From Selenomonas sputigena (GTDB lineage: Bacteria; Bacillota; Negativicutes; Selenomonadales; Selenomonadaceae), in NCBI RefSeq assembly GCF_026015965.1, contig NZ_CP110383.1:1986051-2050050 (forward strand): DNA of 64,000 nucleotides. Direction: 5' to 3'. Of the stretch, positions 1 through 7,926 are shown piece by piece. Made by a program: the position numbers and the translations under genes. The notes below the pieces were generated by a model that saw only the letters and a list, made by a program, of their open reading frames with translations, searched no databases and was not told the origin of the DNA. Position 1 is the first letter of the stretch. Every line of letters starts with the position of its first letter.

Positions 1-443
1 ACCTTCTCGATACCGTTCCGCTTCGCCATTTCAAGAAGCCCGTAGAGATGCTTTTCGTGGCTGTGCACGCCGCCTGGCGAAACGAGACCGAGGAGGTGCA
101 GTGCGCCGCCCGACTTCTTCGCACCCGCGATGGCATGGAGCAGCGCCTTGTTCTCGAAGAACGTACCGTCGGCGATCGCCTTCGTGATGCGCGTGAGCTC
201 CTGGTAGATGATGCGTCCTGCGCCGATGTTCGTATGCCCGACCTCGGAGTTGCCCATCTGCCCGTCGGGCAGGCCGACGTACTCGCCCGATGCCTGCAGC
301 TGGGCGTGCGGATATTTCGCCGTGAGGCCGTCCAAGACGGGCGTCTTTCCGACGGCGATGGCGTTCGTCGGGTCTTTCGGGTCGCCGATTCCCCAGCCGT
401 CCATGATGATGAGCGCGACCGGTGCATGTTTCAAAGTTGCCAT
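1..443 (-). CDS. gpmI: 2,3-bisphosphoglycerate-independent phosphoglycerate mutase, 3' end cut by window edge
   Basis: Cytoplasmic glycolytic enzyme interconverting 3- and 2-phosphoglycerate with two Mn ions. About 147 N-terminal residues of a roughly 510-residue protein lie in the window. The metal-binding MDGWG motif (Asp15) and the motif [14 protein letters not shown], whose Ser66 is the phosphoserine nucleophile of the family, are intact. The start codon at 443 follows an AGGAAAGGGG ribosome-binding site. It is the last visible gene of gap-pgk-tpiA-gpmI and lies about 150 bases downstream of tpiA, with a weak hairpin between. Identification is secure; completeness cannot be judged. Confidence 0.97.
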   Translation of the reverse strand, partial: MATLKHAPVALIIMDGWGIGDPKDPTNAIAVGKTPVLDGLTAKYPHAQLQASGEYVGLPDGQMGNSEVGHTNIGAGRIIYQELTRITKAIADGTFFENKALLHAIAGAKKSGGALHLLGLVSPGGVHSHEKHLYGLLEMAKRNGIEK

Positions 444-511
444 AGATCTACCCCTTTCCTATGGAGTATGTTACAAATATTGCAGGAAGCCGCCCATAGA
501 GGCTGCTCCCC

Positions 512-549
512 AAAAGGAGCGGCATCGCATGTGCAGTGCCGCTCAAAAG
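512..549 (-). terminator. possible attenuating hairpin between tpiA and gpmI
   Basis: The arms GAGCGGCA and TGCCGCTC (517-524 and 537-544) are perfect complements around a 12-base loop, followed on the minus strand by CTTTTGG. The T-run is short, so partial termination or an mRNA-processing hairpin is as likely as a true terminator. Confidence 0.4.
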
Positions 550-560
550 TTTTCCTTCTC

Positions 561-608
561 GTCAGAACTTCCTTGCGTCAGAATTTCCTCACGTCAGAAT
601 TTCACGAT
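561..608. repeat. three tandem 16-bp copies over the tpiA stop codon
   Basis: Copies at 561, 577 and 593 share the core GTCAGAAyTTCC. The third copy contains the tpiA stop codon, so the array appears to be a short expansion of the gene's 3' end into the spacer. Confidence 0.75.
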
Positions 609-1346
609 CTCGCTGAAATCTTTCGCCTTGAGCGATGCGCCGCCGACGAGAGCGCCGTCGACGTTCGGCTTCTCCATGAGTCCTGCGATCGTTGCGGGCT
701 TGACGCTGCCGCCGTACTGGATGCGGATGGCGTCTGCCGCCGCCTGGTTGAACACCTCGGCGACCGTCGCGCGAATGGCGGCGCAGACTTCCTCCGCCTG
801 CTCAAAGGTCGCCGTCTTGCCCGTGCCGATCGCCCAGATCGGCTCGTAGGCGATGACGAGATGAGCGACCTCATCGGCAGAGAAGCCGTCGAGTGCCGCC
901 TTGATCTGCTTCGTCACGAAGTCGATGTAGGTGTTCGCCTCGCGGATTTCAAGCGGTTCGCCGCAGCAGATGATCGGCGTGATGCCCGCCGCATAGGCAG
1001 CTTTGGCACGCTTGTTGACACCCTCGTCCGTCTCGCCGAAGTACTCGCGGCGTTCGGAGTGGCCGAGCACGCAGTAGTCGACGCCGATCTCCTTGAGCAT
1101 ATCCGTCGAAATCTCGCCCGTATAGGCGCCGCTCTTCTCCCAATGTACGTTCTGTGCGCCGATGTGGATGTTCGAGCCTTTGACGGCTTCTGCCACAGCG
1201 GCGAGAGCTGTCGCCGTCGGGCAAGCGACGACGTCGACGTCCTTTGCATCCTTCACGAGCGGCATAAGCTCCTTGACGAGCGCTACGCCCTCGGCGATCG
1301 TATTGTTCATCTTCCAGTTGCCTGCAATGATGGGCCTTCTTGCCAT
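594..1346 (-). CDS. tpiA: triosephosphate isomerase
   Basis: Cytoplasmic TIM-barrel enzyme interconverting dihydroxyacetone phosphate and glyceraldehyde 3-phosphate. At 250 residues it has the usual family length. Catalytic residues are visible: Asn10 and Lys12 in AGNWKMN, His96 in LGHSERR and Glu168 in AYEPIWAIGTG. The phosphate-binding segment IQYGGSVKP and the late GALVGGASL motif are present. It sits between pgk and gpmI on the same strand, about 140 bases from each, consistent with one glycolytic transcription unit with internal processing or attenuation. Nothing is unusual in the protein itself. Confidence 0.98.
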   Translation of the reverse strand: MARRPIIAGNWKMNNTIAEGVALVKELMPLVKDAKDVDVVACPTATALAAVAEAVKGSNIHIGAQNVHWEKSGAYTGEISTDMLKEIGVDYCVLGHSERREYFGETDEGVNKRAKAAYAAGITPIICCGEPLEIREANTYIDFVTKQIKAALDGFSADEVAHLVIAYEPIWAIGTGKTATFEQAEEVCAAIRATVAEVFNQAAADAIRIQYGGSVKPATIAGLMEKPNVDGALVGGASLKAKDFSEIVKF

Positions 1347-1489
1347 AAAATCTTCCTCCTCGTATGGAACATCGGGAGCACGTCAAAACGGCACGCGCTC
1401 CCGCAAAGCTTCTATCTTCCTCCTGCTTCTTTTGCGGCGAGCACGAGCATCCGGCTTTGCGGACGCTGTGCGCCATCTTTCAGAAGCTC

Positions 1490-2707
1490 TTACTTCTCGG
1501 CAATCGCCGCGATGCCCGGCAGAACCTTGCCCTCCAGGAACTCCAGCGTCGCACCGCCGCCCGTCGAGATGTGCGAAATCTTGTCCGAAAGCCCCGTCTT
1601 CTTCAGCGCCGCGATGGAATCGCCGCCGCCGACGATGCTCGTCGCGCCCGCCTCCGTCGCATCGGCGACGGCTTTCGCGACTGCGAGCGTGCCCTTGGCG
1701 AACTCGTCGCACTCGAATACGCCCATCGGACCGTTCCAAATGATCGTCTTCGCGCCCTTCAGCGCTTCGACATACGCCTCCGACGTCTTCGGGCCGCTGT
1801 CGAGCGCCTGCCAACCGTTCTCCACCTTGTCGACCGCAACGACCTTCGTCTTGCCTTCGGAAGCGAACTTCGCCTCGTCAGCGAGCGGGAACATGTTCGC
1901 GACGGCGACATCGAGCGGCAGGATGACCTTGACGCCCTTCGCCTTCGCCTTTTCGAGAAGCTCCTTCGCGAGATCCATCTTGTCCGGCTCGCACAGTGAA
2001 TCGCCGATCGGCAGCCCCTTGGCCGCATCGAACGTGTGCGCCATGCCGCCGCCGATGATGATCGTGTCGACCTTCTCGATCATGTTGCTGATGACGCCGA
2101 TCTTATCCGAGACCTTTGCGCCGCCGATGATAGCGACGAAAGGATGCGCGGGTGCTTCGAGCGTCTTGCCGATGTAGTTGATCTCCTTCTCCATGAGGAA
2201 ACCCGCGACCGTTTCAAGATCAGAAGCGATGCCGACATTCGAGGCATGAGCGCGGTGCGCGACGCCGAAGGCATCGTCAACGGCGATGTCCGCAAGCGAG
2301 GCAAGCTGCTTGGCGAAAGCCGGATCATTCTTCTTCTCTTCCTTGTGATAGCGCAAATTTTCGAGGAGCAGAACCTCACCAGGCTTCAAGTCCGCAGCTG
2401 CCTTCTCGGCCTCAGGCCCTACGCAATCGGACGCCCACTTCACATCCTTCTTCAAGAGTTCCGAAAGGTGCTTGACGAGATGCTTCGTCGAGAACTTCTC
2501 CTCCTTCGCCTCCGTCGGGCGACCGATGTGGCACGCGAGGATCAGCGCAGCGCCACCGTCAAGAAGATAATTGAGCGTCGGCAGCGTGCGCACCATGCGC
2601 GTGTCATTCGTGATATTCATCTTGTCGTCGAACGGCACATTGTAATCGACGCGCACGAAGACCTTCTTGCCCTTGACGTCGATGTCCTTGATCGTCTTCT
2701 TGTTCAT
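1490..2707 (-). CDS. pgk: phosphoglycerate kinase
   Basis: Makes ATP from 1,3-bisphosphoglycerate in glycolysis. The 405-residue length is normal. The N-terminal substrate domain begins with the family signature KVFVRVDYNVPFDD, followed by the HIGRPTEAKEEKFSTKHL region. The C-terminal nucleotide domain ends with the GGGDSIAAL loop and the STGGGATLEFLEG motif. The start at 2707 is preceded by GGGAGGATTTTT. It lies 160 bases downstream of gap, with a strong hairpin terminator between, so pgk-tpiA-gpmI may depend on read-through from gap or on a promoter within that spacer. Confidence 0.98.
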   Translation of the reverse strand: MNKKTIKDIDVKGKKVFVRVDYNVPFDDKMNITNDTRMVRTLPTLNYLLDGGAALILACHIGRPTEAKEEKFSTKHLVKHLSELLKKDVKWASDCVGPEAEKAAADLKPGEVLLLENLRYHKEEKKNDPAFAKQLASLADIAVDDAFGVAHRAHASNVGIASDLETVAGFLMEKEINYIGKTLEAPAHPFVAIIGGAKVSDKIGVISNMIEKVDTIIIGGGMAHTFDAAKGLPIGDSLCEPDKMDLAKELLEKAKAKGVKVILPLDVAVANMFPLADEAKFASEGKTKVVAVDKVENGWQALDSGPKTSEAYVEALKGAKTIIWNGPMGVFECDEFAKGTLAVAKAVADATEAGATSIVGGGDSIAALKKTGLSDKISHISTGGGATLEFLEGKVLPGIAAIAEK

Positions 2708-2720
2708 AAAAATCCTCCCA

Positions 2721-2762
2721 TAAAAAGAACAGAGGCCCGGCCCAAACGCGGCCGGACCTCAT
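2721..2762 (-). terminator. Rho-independent terminator after gap
   Basis: On the minus strand GAGGTCCGGCC pairs with GGCCGGGCCTC (one G-T wobble) across a short loop, and a T-rich tail ending CTTTTT follows. It would uncouple the high gap message from pgk. Confidence 0.85.
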
Positions 2763-2870
2763 GGATCTTGACTCAGCTGATTTTTTCAGAAAGGCGCGCT
2801 AGCTTCGCCTCTCCCGTATTTCGCCGACCGCTCTCGCTCTCAGAAAGCGCTGAATTTATCCGTGCTTCCC

Positions 2871-3884
2871 TTACTTCAGTTCAGCAAAGTACTTGATCGT
2901 GCGAACCATCTGGCTCGTGTAGCTGTTCTCGTTGTCGTACCACGAAACAACCTGCACCTGCGTGTTGCCGTCACCGATGGGGCTGACCATCGTCTGAGTC
3001 GCATCGAAGAGCGAGCCGTAGCGCATGCCGACGATGTCGCTCGATACGATCTCGTCCTCGTTGTAGCCGTAGGACTCCGTCGCTTCCTTCTTCATCTGCG
3101 CGTTGATCTGCTCGACCGTGACCTCACCCTTGACGACAGCGAAGAGGAGCGTCGTCGAACCCGTAGGAGTCGGGACGCGCTGCGCAGCGCCGATGAGCTT
3201 GCCCTTGAGCTCGGGGATGACGAGACCGATCGCCTTCGCCGCGCCCGTCGAGTTCGGCACAATGTTGACGGCGGCGGCGCGGCTGCGGCGCAGATCGCCC
3301 TTGCGCTGCGGGCCGTCCAAAGTCATCTGATCGCCCGTATAGGCATGGATCGTCGCCATGATGCCGCTCTGGATCGGCGCGAGGTCATTGAGACCCTTCG
3401 CCATCGGAGCGAGGCAGTTCGTCGTGCAAGAAGCCGCCGAAATGATCTTGTCCTCAGGCTTCAGAATCTTGTGGTTGACATTGAAGACGATCGTCGGCAG
3501 ATCGTTGCCGGCAGGCGCCGAGATGACGACCTTCTTCGCGCCGGCGGCCAGATGCGCCGAAGCCTTTTCCTTCGAGGTATAGAAGCCCGTGCATTCGAGT
3601 ACGACGTCGACGTCATGCTTGCCCCAAGGAATCTTCGAGGCATCGGCTTCCTTATAGATGTTGATCTTCTTGCCGTTGACCGTGATGGAGTCCTCGCCGG
3701 CTTCCACCTTGTCCGCGTATTCGTACTTGCCCTGCGTCGAATCATACTTCAAGAGGTGCGCGAGCATCTTGGGGTTCGTGAGATCGTTGATGGCTACGAC
3801 TTCATAGCCCTCTGCATCAAACATCTGACGAAACGCGAGGCGGCCGATACGTCCGAAACCATTGATCGCTACTTTTACTGCCAT
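2871..3884 (-). CDS. gap: glyceraldehyde-3-phosphate dehydrogenase, type I
   Basis: NAD-dependent oxidation and phosphorylation of glyceraldehyde 3-phosphate. Counting from MAVKVAING it is 337 residues, the usual length; the frame stays open 20 codons further upstream, but only the start at 3884 has a good ribosome-binding site (AGGGGG, about nine bases away). The NAD-binding motif INGFGRIGR, Asp34 after the second strand (typical of NAD rather than NADP preference), catalytic Cys153 in [12 protein letters not shown] and His180 are present. It is first in the glycolytic cluster, with its own promoter upstream and a terminator after it. Confidence 0.98.
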   Translation of the reverse strand: MAVKVAINGFGRIGRLAFRQMFDAEGYEVVAINDLTNPKMLAHLLKYDSTQGKYEYADKVEAGEDSITVNGKKINIYKEADASKIPWGKHDVDVVLECTGFYTSKEKASAHLAAGAKKVVISAPAGNDLPTIVFNVNHKILKPEDKIISAASCTTNCLAPMAKGLNDLAPIQSGIMATIHAYTGDQMTLDGPQRKGDLRRSRAAAVNIVPNSTGAAKAIGLVIPELKGKLIGAAQRVPTPTGSTTLLFAVVKGEVTVEQINAQMKKEATESYGYNEDEIVSSDIVGMRYGSLFDATQTMVSPIGDGNTQVQVVSWYDNENSYTSQMVRTIKYFAELK

Positions 3885-4012
3885 TTGTAAAATACCCCCT
3901 AGTCCTTCCCCCGGCTTTGCCCGGCGGCGATACAGACGAAGCACAAAAAGCCCGTGCGCCGTCTGCGAAACCTTCCGGCAAGGGCAAAAGCCCCCGCCAA
4001 TTCTTCTTTAAT

Positions 4013-4040
4013 ATTACACTAAAACGGGAGCGATTGTCAA
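4013..4040 (-). promoter_or_regulatory. promoter of gap
   Basis: On the minus strand TTGACA (4035-4040), a 16-base spacer, then TGTAAT (4013-4018). This implies a leader of about 120 bases before the gap start. No known operator was recognised in it. Confidence 0.6.
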
Positions 4041-4075
4041 TGATATTCTAGGTTAGGAAATATTCCGCACAGACA

Positions 4076-4104
4076 TTGAAGACAAAAGAAATATTTGTTA
4101 TAAT
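4076..4104 (+). promoter_or_regulatory. promoter of the repeat-protein gene
   Basis: TTGAAG (4076-4081), a 17-base spacer and a perfect TATAAT (4099-4104). It is divergent from the gap promoter, so the two genes share a 295-base control region. Confidence 0.75.
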
Positions 4105-4179
4105 ATGGGGAGAATATCCTAGGAAGATTCTATGTGAATCATCAGCATGACCCGGCAGGGAAGCAGGGAGGAAAGAACG

Positions 4180-5010
4180 ATGAGCATCTCTTCAATTTCA
4201 GTCAACCCCTACGGCTCGGCAACGTTCGAGAAGATCAACTTGAACCTCGCCGAAGTAGGTCGCCAAAAGGCCGCCCAAGGATGGCACGAGGCAAAGGAAG
4301 TCTACAAGTCTTCGCCCTTCGGCAACGATACGAAGCTCGGCACCTCGAAATTCCAGCAGTCAAACAAGGAAGCAGAGCAGCTTGCCAATCGCTCGATCGC
4401 GCAGTCTGCACGCGCGGCGAAGGAGATCTACATGTCCTCGCCTTTCGGCAATGACACAAAGATCGGCACGTCAAAGTTCCAGCAGTCGAACGAGGAGGCA
4501 ATCGCCCTCGCTGACCGCTCGATCGCCAGCTCCGCCCGAGCCGCCAAGGCGTACTACATGGGCTCGATCCTCGGCAACGACACGAAGCTCGGCACGTCGA
4601 AATTCCAACAGTCGAACGAGGAGGCAGCGCGGCTCGCCGATCGCTCGATTGCAAAGTCGGCACGCGAAGCAAAGGCCATCTACATGGCCTCGCCCTTCGG
4701 CAACGATACGAAGGTCGGCTCATCGAAGTTCCAGCAGGCAAACGAAGAAGCTTTCGCCCTCGCCCAGCAGTCGGCATCGCGTGCCTCACGCGCCGCGAAC
4801 GCCGTTTCCAAATCCTCGCCCTTCGGCAACGACACGAAGGTCGGCTCGTCCACTTTCCAGCAGGCGAACAAGCGCATTGTCGAGACGGCAGCACACCATA
4901 CGCCGTCCGTGCTGCAGCAGGCAAAAGCCTCCTACATACGCCAGATGCAGAATGCCGCCGAAGCCGCGAAAAACCCCACGCGCAACACGAAGGTCGATGT
5001 CGGCGCATAA
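4180..5010 (+). CDS. protein of five 42-residue repeats, function unknown
   Basis: I do not recognise a named family. The 276-residue protein has no signal peptide or membrane segment. After about 44 N-terminal residues, a 42-residue unit recurs starting near residues 45, 87, 129, 171 and 213. Its core is SPFGNDTKxGTSKFQQSN followed by an Ala/Arg-rich stretch resembling an amphipathic helix (LAxRSIAxSARxAK). The third copy reads SILGNDTK. The last copy is divergent, and a short basic tail follows. The start at 4180 follows GGGAGGAAAGAACG; an upstream in-frame ATG at 4147 lacks such a site. Its own promoter and a strong terminator make it monocistronic. A scaffold or surface-associated role is possible but not shown. 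Confidence 0.85.
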   Translation: MSISSISVNPYGSATFEKINLNLAEVGRQKAAQGWHEAKEVYKSSPFGNDTKLGTSKFQQSNKEAEQLANRSIAQSARAAKEIYMSSPFGNDTKIGTSKFQQSNEEAIALADRSIASSARAAKAYYMGSILGNDTKLGTSKFQQSNEEAARLADRSIAKSAREAKAIYMASPFGNDTKVGSSKFQQANEEAFALAQQSASRASRAANAVSKSSPFGNDTKVGSSTFQQANKRIVETAAHHTPSVLQQAKASYIRQMQNAAEAAKNPTRNTKVDVGA

Positions 5011-5040
5011 GCAATGCGCCAATACATACCGAAGCCACGA

Positions 5041-5079
5041 AGAGAGCCTGCCGCATGACAAACATGCGGCAGGCTCTCT
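5041..5079 (+). terminator. terminator after the repeat-protein gene
   Basis: Near-perfect hairpin AGAGAGCCTGCCGCATG / CATGCGGCAGGCTCTCT with a short loop. The plus-strand tail is CTCATTC, only moderately T-rich. Confidence 0.65.
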
Positions 5080-5108
5080 CTCATTCGCCCAGCAACAACG
5101 CCCCCTTC

Positions 5109-5240
5109 TCAGTCGTCAACCTCGCGGTAGAGCACCGCGCCCGACTGCGCGTCGAGAATCAGCTCATACTTCACATTATTTGCATAGCACTTCACGCGAT
5201 AAACGGGCTGGAACAAACAGTTGGTCATGGAAACTGGGAG
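5109..5240 (-). pseudogene. C-terminal fragment of a PepSY-domain protein
   Basis: The last 31 codons read PVYRVKCYANNVKYELILD then AQSGAVLYREVDD and stop. That is the end of a PepSY domain (the DAxxGxVL pattern), normally found in secreted or membrane proteins. The upstream part of this open frame (to 5384) has no PepSY-like sequence and overlaps the end of the next gene, so the 5' portion has been lost. The junction near 5210-5240 probably marks the edge of the accessory island. Confidence 0.6.
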
Positions 5241-5310
5241 GTCTATTGCAGTTGTTGCGGTCAAGCGTTTTGAACATGAATGTACAATAAAATTATGACG
5301 AATACCTAGC

Positions 5311-7143
5311 TTAGAACGATTTGAGGTATTCGTCATAGAAATGCGGTCGCAAATGATGCCCTCGCATATACATCTCCTGTGCAAGCTCCAAAAGTTCGAT
5401 TTTACCGTTGCTCGGTTCCTCGGTATTTTCCCTGTCCGTGTAAATTGAGAGGCGCTCTTTTATAGCCGTTTCCCCTGATTTTATGACTGCCAGATCGGAC
5501 GCATCAGCCAGGGTTTCAATATATGCTTGATAAAATTCCTGCGGATGATGCGCCTTGTAATACGCCAGACGATAGTTCGACATGACATGATCCACGACAT
5601 GAGCGCGAGGGAACATATATCCCATTTTTTGACAAGATTGAATATACCAAAGGGGAACACCTTTTTCCTGCAGAATTTTTATCGTTTTGGGAAGGATGCC
5701 ATTCCCCTTTCGCACGGATTCCATAATTTGAAAAGCACGCAGCGGGTCGATCCCCTTTCGTATCAGGTACATCATGACATCATCACGGGTTGCAGCGACT
5801 TCGTTCAACGTGCATACACCTCGGCGTATCAGGTTCTGCGCATTTCCTTCCCATACGCCGCTTCCATGAGAGAACGCGGAAATTTTGACCAGTTCACTAA
5901 AGAATCTCGGCTGCAATTCCTGCAGCATTTGACGAACCTTGGGAGAGCGAAATTCGGGAATGCCAACGGTGTCGGCTTTCCGGAATAAAGATATGGTGGA
6001 AGGGTCATCGAAGGAAATATTCGAAAGGCTGCAGCCTGTGCCGCGCTCTAATTCTTCGAGGACAGAGAGTACAAAATAAGGCAATAGATTGAGTTTAAGG
6101 AACTGATCGGTGAGATTGTGGTAGGAAAAATGGGAGATTCGATATGTATGACCTTCTTGATCTTTCACATCCTGCAGAGGAGTAAAGCAGTCGGGTTCTT
6201 CATCCTCGGGGATAATGATAAAAGCTGAATCGTTGATTCCCGTAGTTTTTTTCGTGCCAACACATTTCTCAGCCACTTCCTGCACGGATATTTTCACGAG
6301 AATACGCTCCGTTGTATCAATATAATTTTGTACATATGTCGCGGCTTCATCATAGGATATCGTTTCGATTGTTCCGGCTTGATATACTCGGACATGATCA
6401 CATACTTTTTCTATATTTTCGGCTGCAATAGAACGATACGAATCTGGATAATTCATGACGATATCAGGCTGTCTGCTCCCGTCAAAGCCCACAAGAGCGG
6501 CATAGGGAATATCGTGACCATCGCCCATGAGTGTTTCTCCGCATTTGGGACAAATTTTAGCCTGCAAATCAAAACCGGAAGCCACGGAGCCATCTGTGAT
6601 GAATTCGCTGTATTGACATTTTGCGCAACGCCAATGCGGAGGGAGCGGATTGACTTCCGTTATCCCAATCAGATGCGCTGCCAAAGAAGCACCGATCGAG
6701 CCGTTCGTGCAGGTGATGTGACCATCTTCATGAGCTTTTTGCACAAGTTTTTGCTGCAACAAATACAGCGACGAATATCCATGTTCAAGGATGATGGCAA
6801 TTTCCTGCTCCAATCGTTCCTGCACAATTCGCGGCAGATTTCTGCCATATAATTCCTTTGCCTTATCGTAAGACATGGATTTGATGATATCATGGGCATG
6901 GGGAATTTGAGGAAGACATTTTTCATACGACGGCTCTATTTCATCCATCAAATCCGCTATGCGGTTCGAACCTGCAGTCACAGCCTGCGTATGAACATTG
7001 ATTTCAACCCTTTTGACATCGGCTGTATCGCACCTCATGCCATCGCCAGAAAGCACCATCCACACACCCCTTCTATAAAAATTTCTATTGCACGCAAATT
7101 CGACACATAGTTCCAATTCAAGCGAAGAACTTTGACGGCTCAC
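5311..7143 (-). CDS. PolC-like protein lacking PHP/exonuclease domains and two catalytic aspartates
   Basis: Homologue of the Gram-positive replicative polymerase PolC (usually about 1,430 residues) reduced to 610. Counting from the GTG at 7143 that overlaps the upstream stop, residues 45-52 keep the start of the PHP domain (KRVEINVH). The sequence then jumps to the post-exonuclease region (SYDKAKELYGRNLPRIVQER, about 91-110) and continues through NGSIGAS, TEVNPLPPH and a zinc finger (CAKC 173-176, CPKC 198-201). The palm motif PDIDLN of PolC is PDIVMN here (Asp227 kept, Val229), and LDILG is LNLLP (Asn352), so two of three catalytic aspartates are missing. The finger region is otherwise conserved (GNAQNLIRRG, YMFPRAHVVDHV). 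An ATG at 7059 has a better ribosome-binding site (AAGGGG), so the start is uncertain. A polymerase-dead mimic or regulator is inferred. Confidence 0.8.
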   Translation of the reverse strand: MSRQSSSLELELCVEFACNRNFYRRGVWMVLSGDGMRCDTADVKRVEINVHTQAVTAGSNRIADLMDEIEPSYEKCLPQIPHAHDIIKSMSYDKAKELYGRNLPRIVQERLEQEIAIILEHGYSSLYLLQQKLVQKAHEDGHITCTNGSIGASLAAHLIGITEVNPLPPHWRCAKCQYSEFITDGSVASGFDLQAKICPKCGETLMGDGHDIPYAALVGFDGSRQPDIVMNYPDSYRSIAAENIEKVCDHVRVYQAGTIETISYDEAATYVQNYIDTTERILVKISVQEVAEKCVGTKKTTGINDSAFIIIPEDEEPDCFTPLQDVKDQEGHTYRISHFSYHNLTDQFLKLNLLPYFVLSVLEELERGTGCSLSNISFDDPSTISLFRKADTVGIPEFRSPKVRQMLQELQPRFFSELVKISAFSHGSGVWEGNAQNLIRRGVCTLNEVAATRDDVMMYLIRKGIDPLRAFQIMESVRKGNGILPKTIKILQEKGVPLWYIQSCQKMGYMFPRAHVVDHVMSNYRLAYYKAHHPQEFYQAYIETLADASDLAVIKSGETAIKERLSIYTDRENTEEPSNGKIELLELAQEMYMRGHHLRPHFYDEYLKSF

Positions 7144-7910
7144 ACAGCTTTCGACGCAACGCCTGCATGATGCATTTCATACACAGAAAACATCAGTATC
7201 TCATTCGCTTCACATAGCTCGACCTGCCACAAGATATCAACCTCTCCTCGGAAGCAGTCGGCGACGGATTCCACCTTTTTCGCAATATCACAGAGACTAA
7301 GCTCTTCTCCTGTCCCTCGGAAGATGATCTGCACACCCCGCACTGTTCGATTCGCGGCAGGCATTTCTTCCCAAAGCAGATGTTCTACAGAGATACACCG
7401 AAGATCTCCTTTCGTCGACGCAAGCATCGGAAGAATATCCCGCCTGTCTACACCGACCAGTTGAATATTCATCGGCGTCCATAGACCCGATGCGATCATG
7501 CAAGCCTTTGCTGCTGTCTCATCTGCAAAGTACATAAGAATCGGTCTGATGCAGCCGCCATCGTCCTCCTGCAGTGCAGTCAGCCGCTCTGCACATGCGA
7601 CAAAGTCTCCCTCAGAAGCTGTACGATAGATGCAGAGTATATCCTGCTGCCGCAATATCTCGAACGGGATCGTCATCGCCTGCGCATCCGAAATCAGCAT
7701 GGTATGGGGCAACGATACCTCTTCCGTTGCGATGGACGCAGCATCCTCCTGTTCTGATTCGGAGAAGAATTGACGCACCGGCATACCTAGGAGCGGCTCA
7801 CACTTTTCCATGTGGGAATAATATCGTGCCAGCGCAGAAAAGATACGCTCATCTTCGCAGGCAAGGATAACACCATTGTCCTGCAGAATATTTTCTGTAT
7901 ATTGCACCAT
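7140..7910 (-). CDS. unknown protein with an FtsZ C-domain-like end
   Basis: A 256-residue soluble acidic protein, with no signal peptide or clear named domain over the first 190 residues. The last 60 residues (RGVQIIFRGTGEELSLCDI, later EVDILWQVELCEANEILMFS) follow the FtsZ/tubulin C-domain pattern of a strand, a Gly turn, E/DLSL, a helix and two strands, and resemble the end of the FtsZ-like protein at 26620-27648. No GTP-binding loop is visible. It overlaps the downstream PolC-like gene by four bases (GTGA), which implies translational coupling, and lies 16 bases after the nuclease gene. The FtsZ relation is a by-eye inference; a structure prediction would decide it. Confidence 0.6.
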   Translation of the reverse strand: MVQYTENILQDNGVILACEDERIFSALARYYSHMEKCEPLLGMPVRQFFSESEQEDAASIATEEVSLPHTMLISDAQAMTIPFEILRQQDILCIYRTASEGDFVACAERLTALQEDDGGCIRPILMYFADETAAKACMIASGLWTPMNIQLVGVDRRDILPMLASTKGDLRCISVEHLLWEEMPAANRTVRGVQIIFRGTGEELSLCDIAKKVESVADCFRGEVDILWQVELCEANEILMFSVYEMHHAGVASKAV

Positions 7911-7926
7911 GTTCTTTCCCTCTTAT

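Noticed and set aside
48-2177. A 709-codon open frame on the plus strand over gpmI, tpiA and pgk
   Set aside because: It is antisense to three well-supported glycolytic genes; its translation is Arg/Asp-rich and low in normal protein character, as expected from GC-rich codons read backwards.
4300-4900. CRISPR-like regularly spaced repeats
   Set aside because: The 126-bp period is an exact multiple of three inside an open frame; the intervening sequence is homologous too, so it is a protein repeat.
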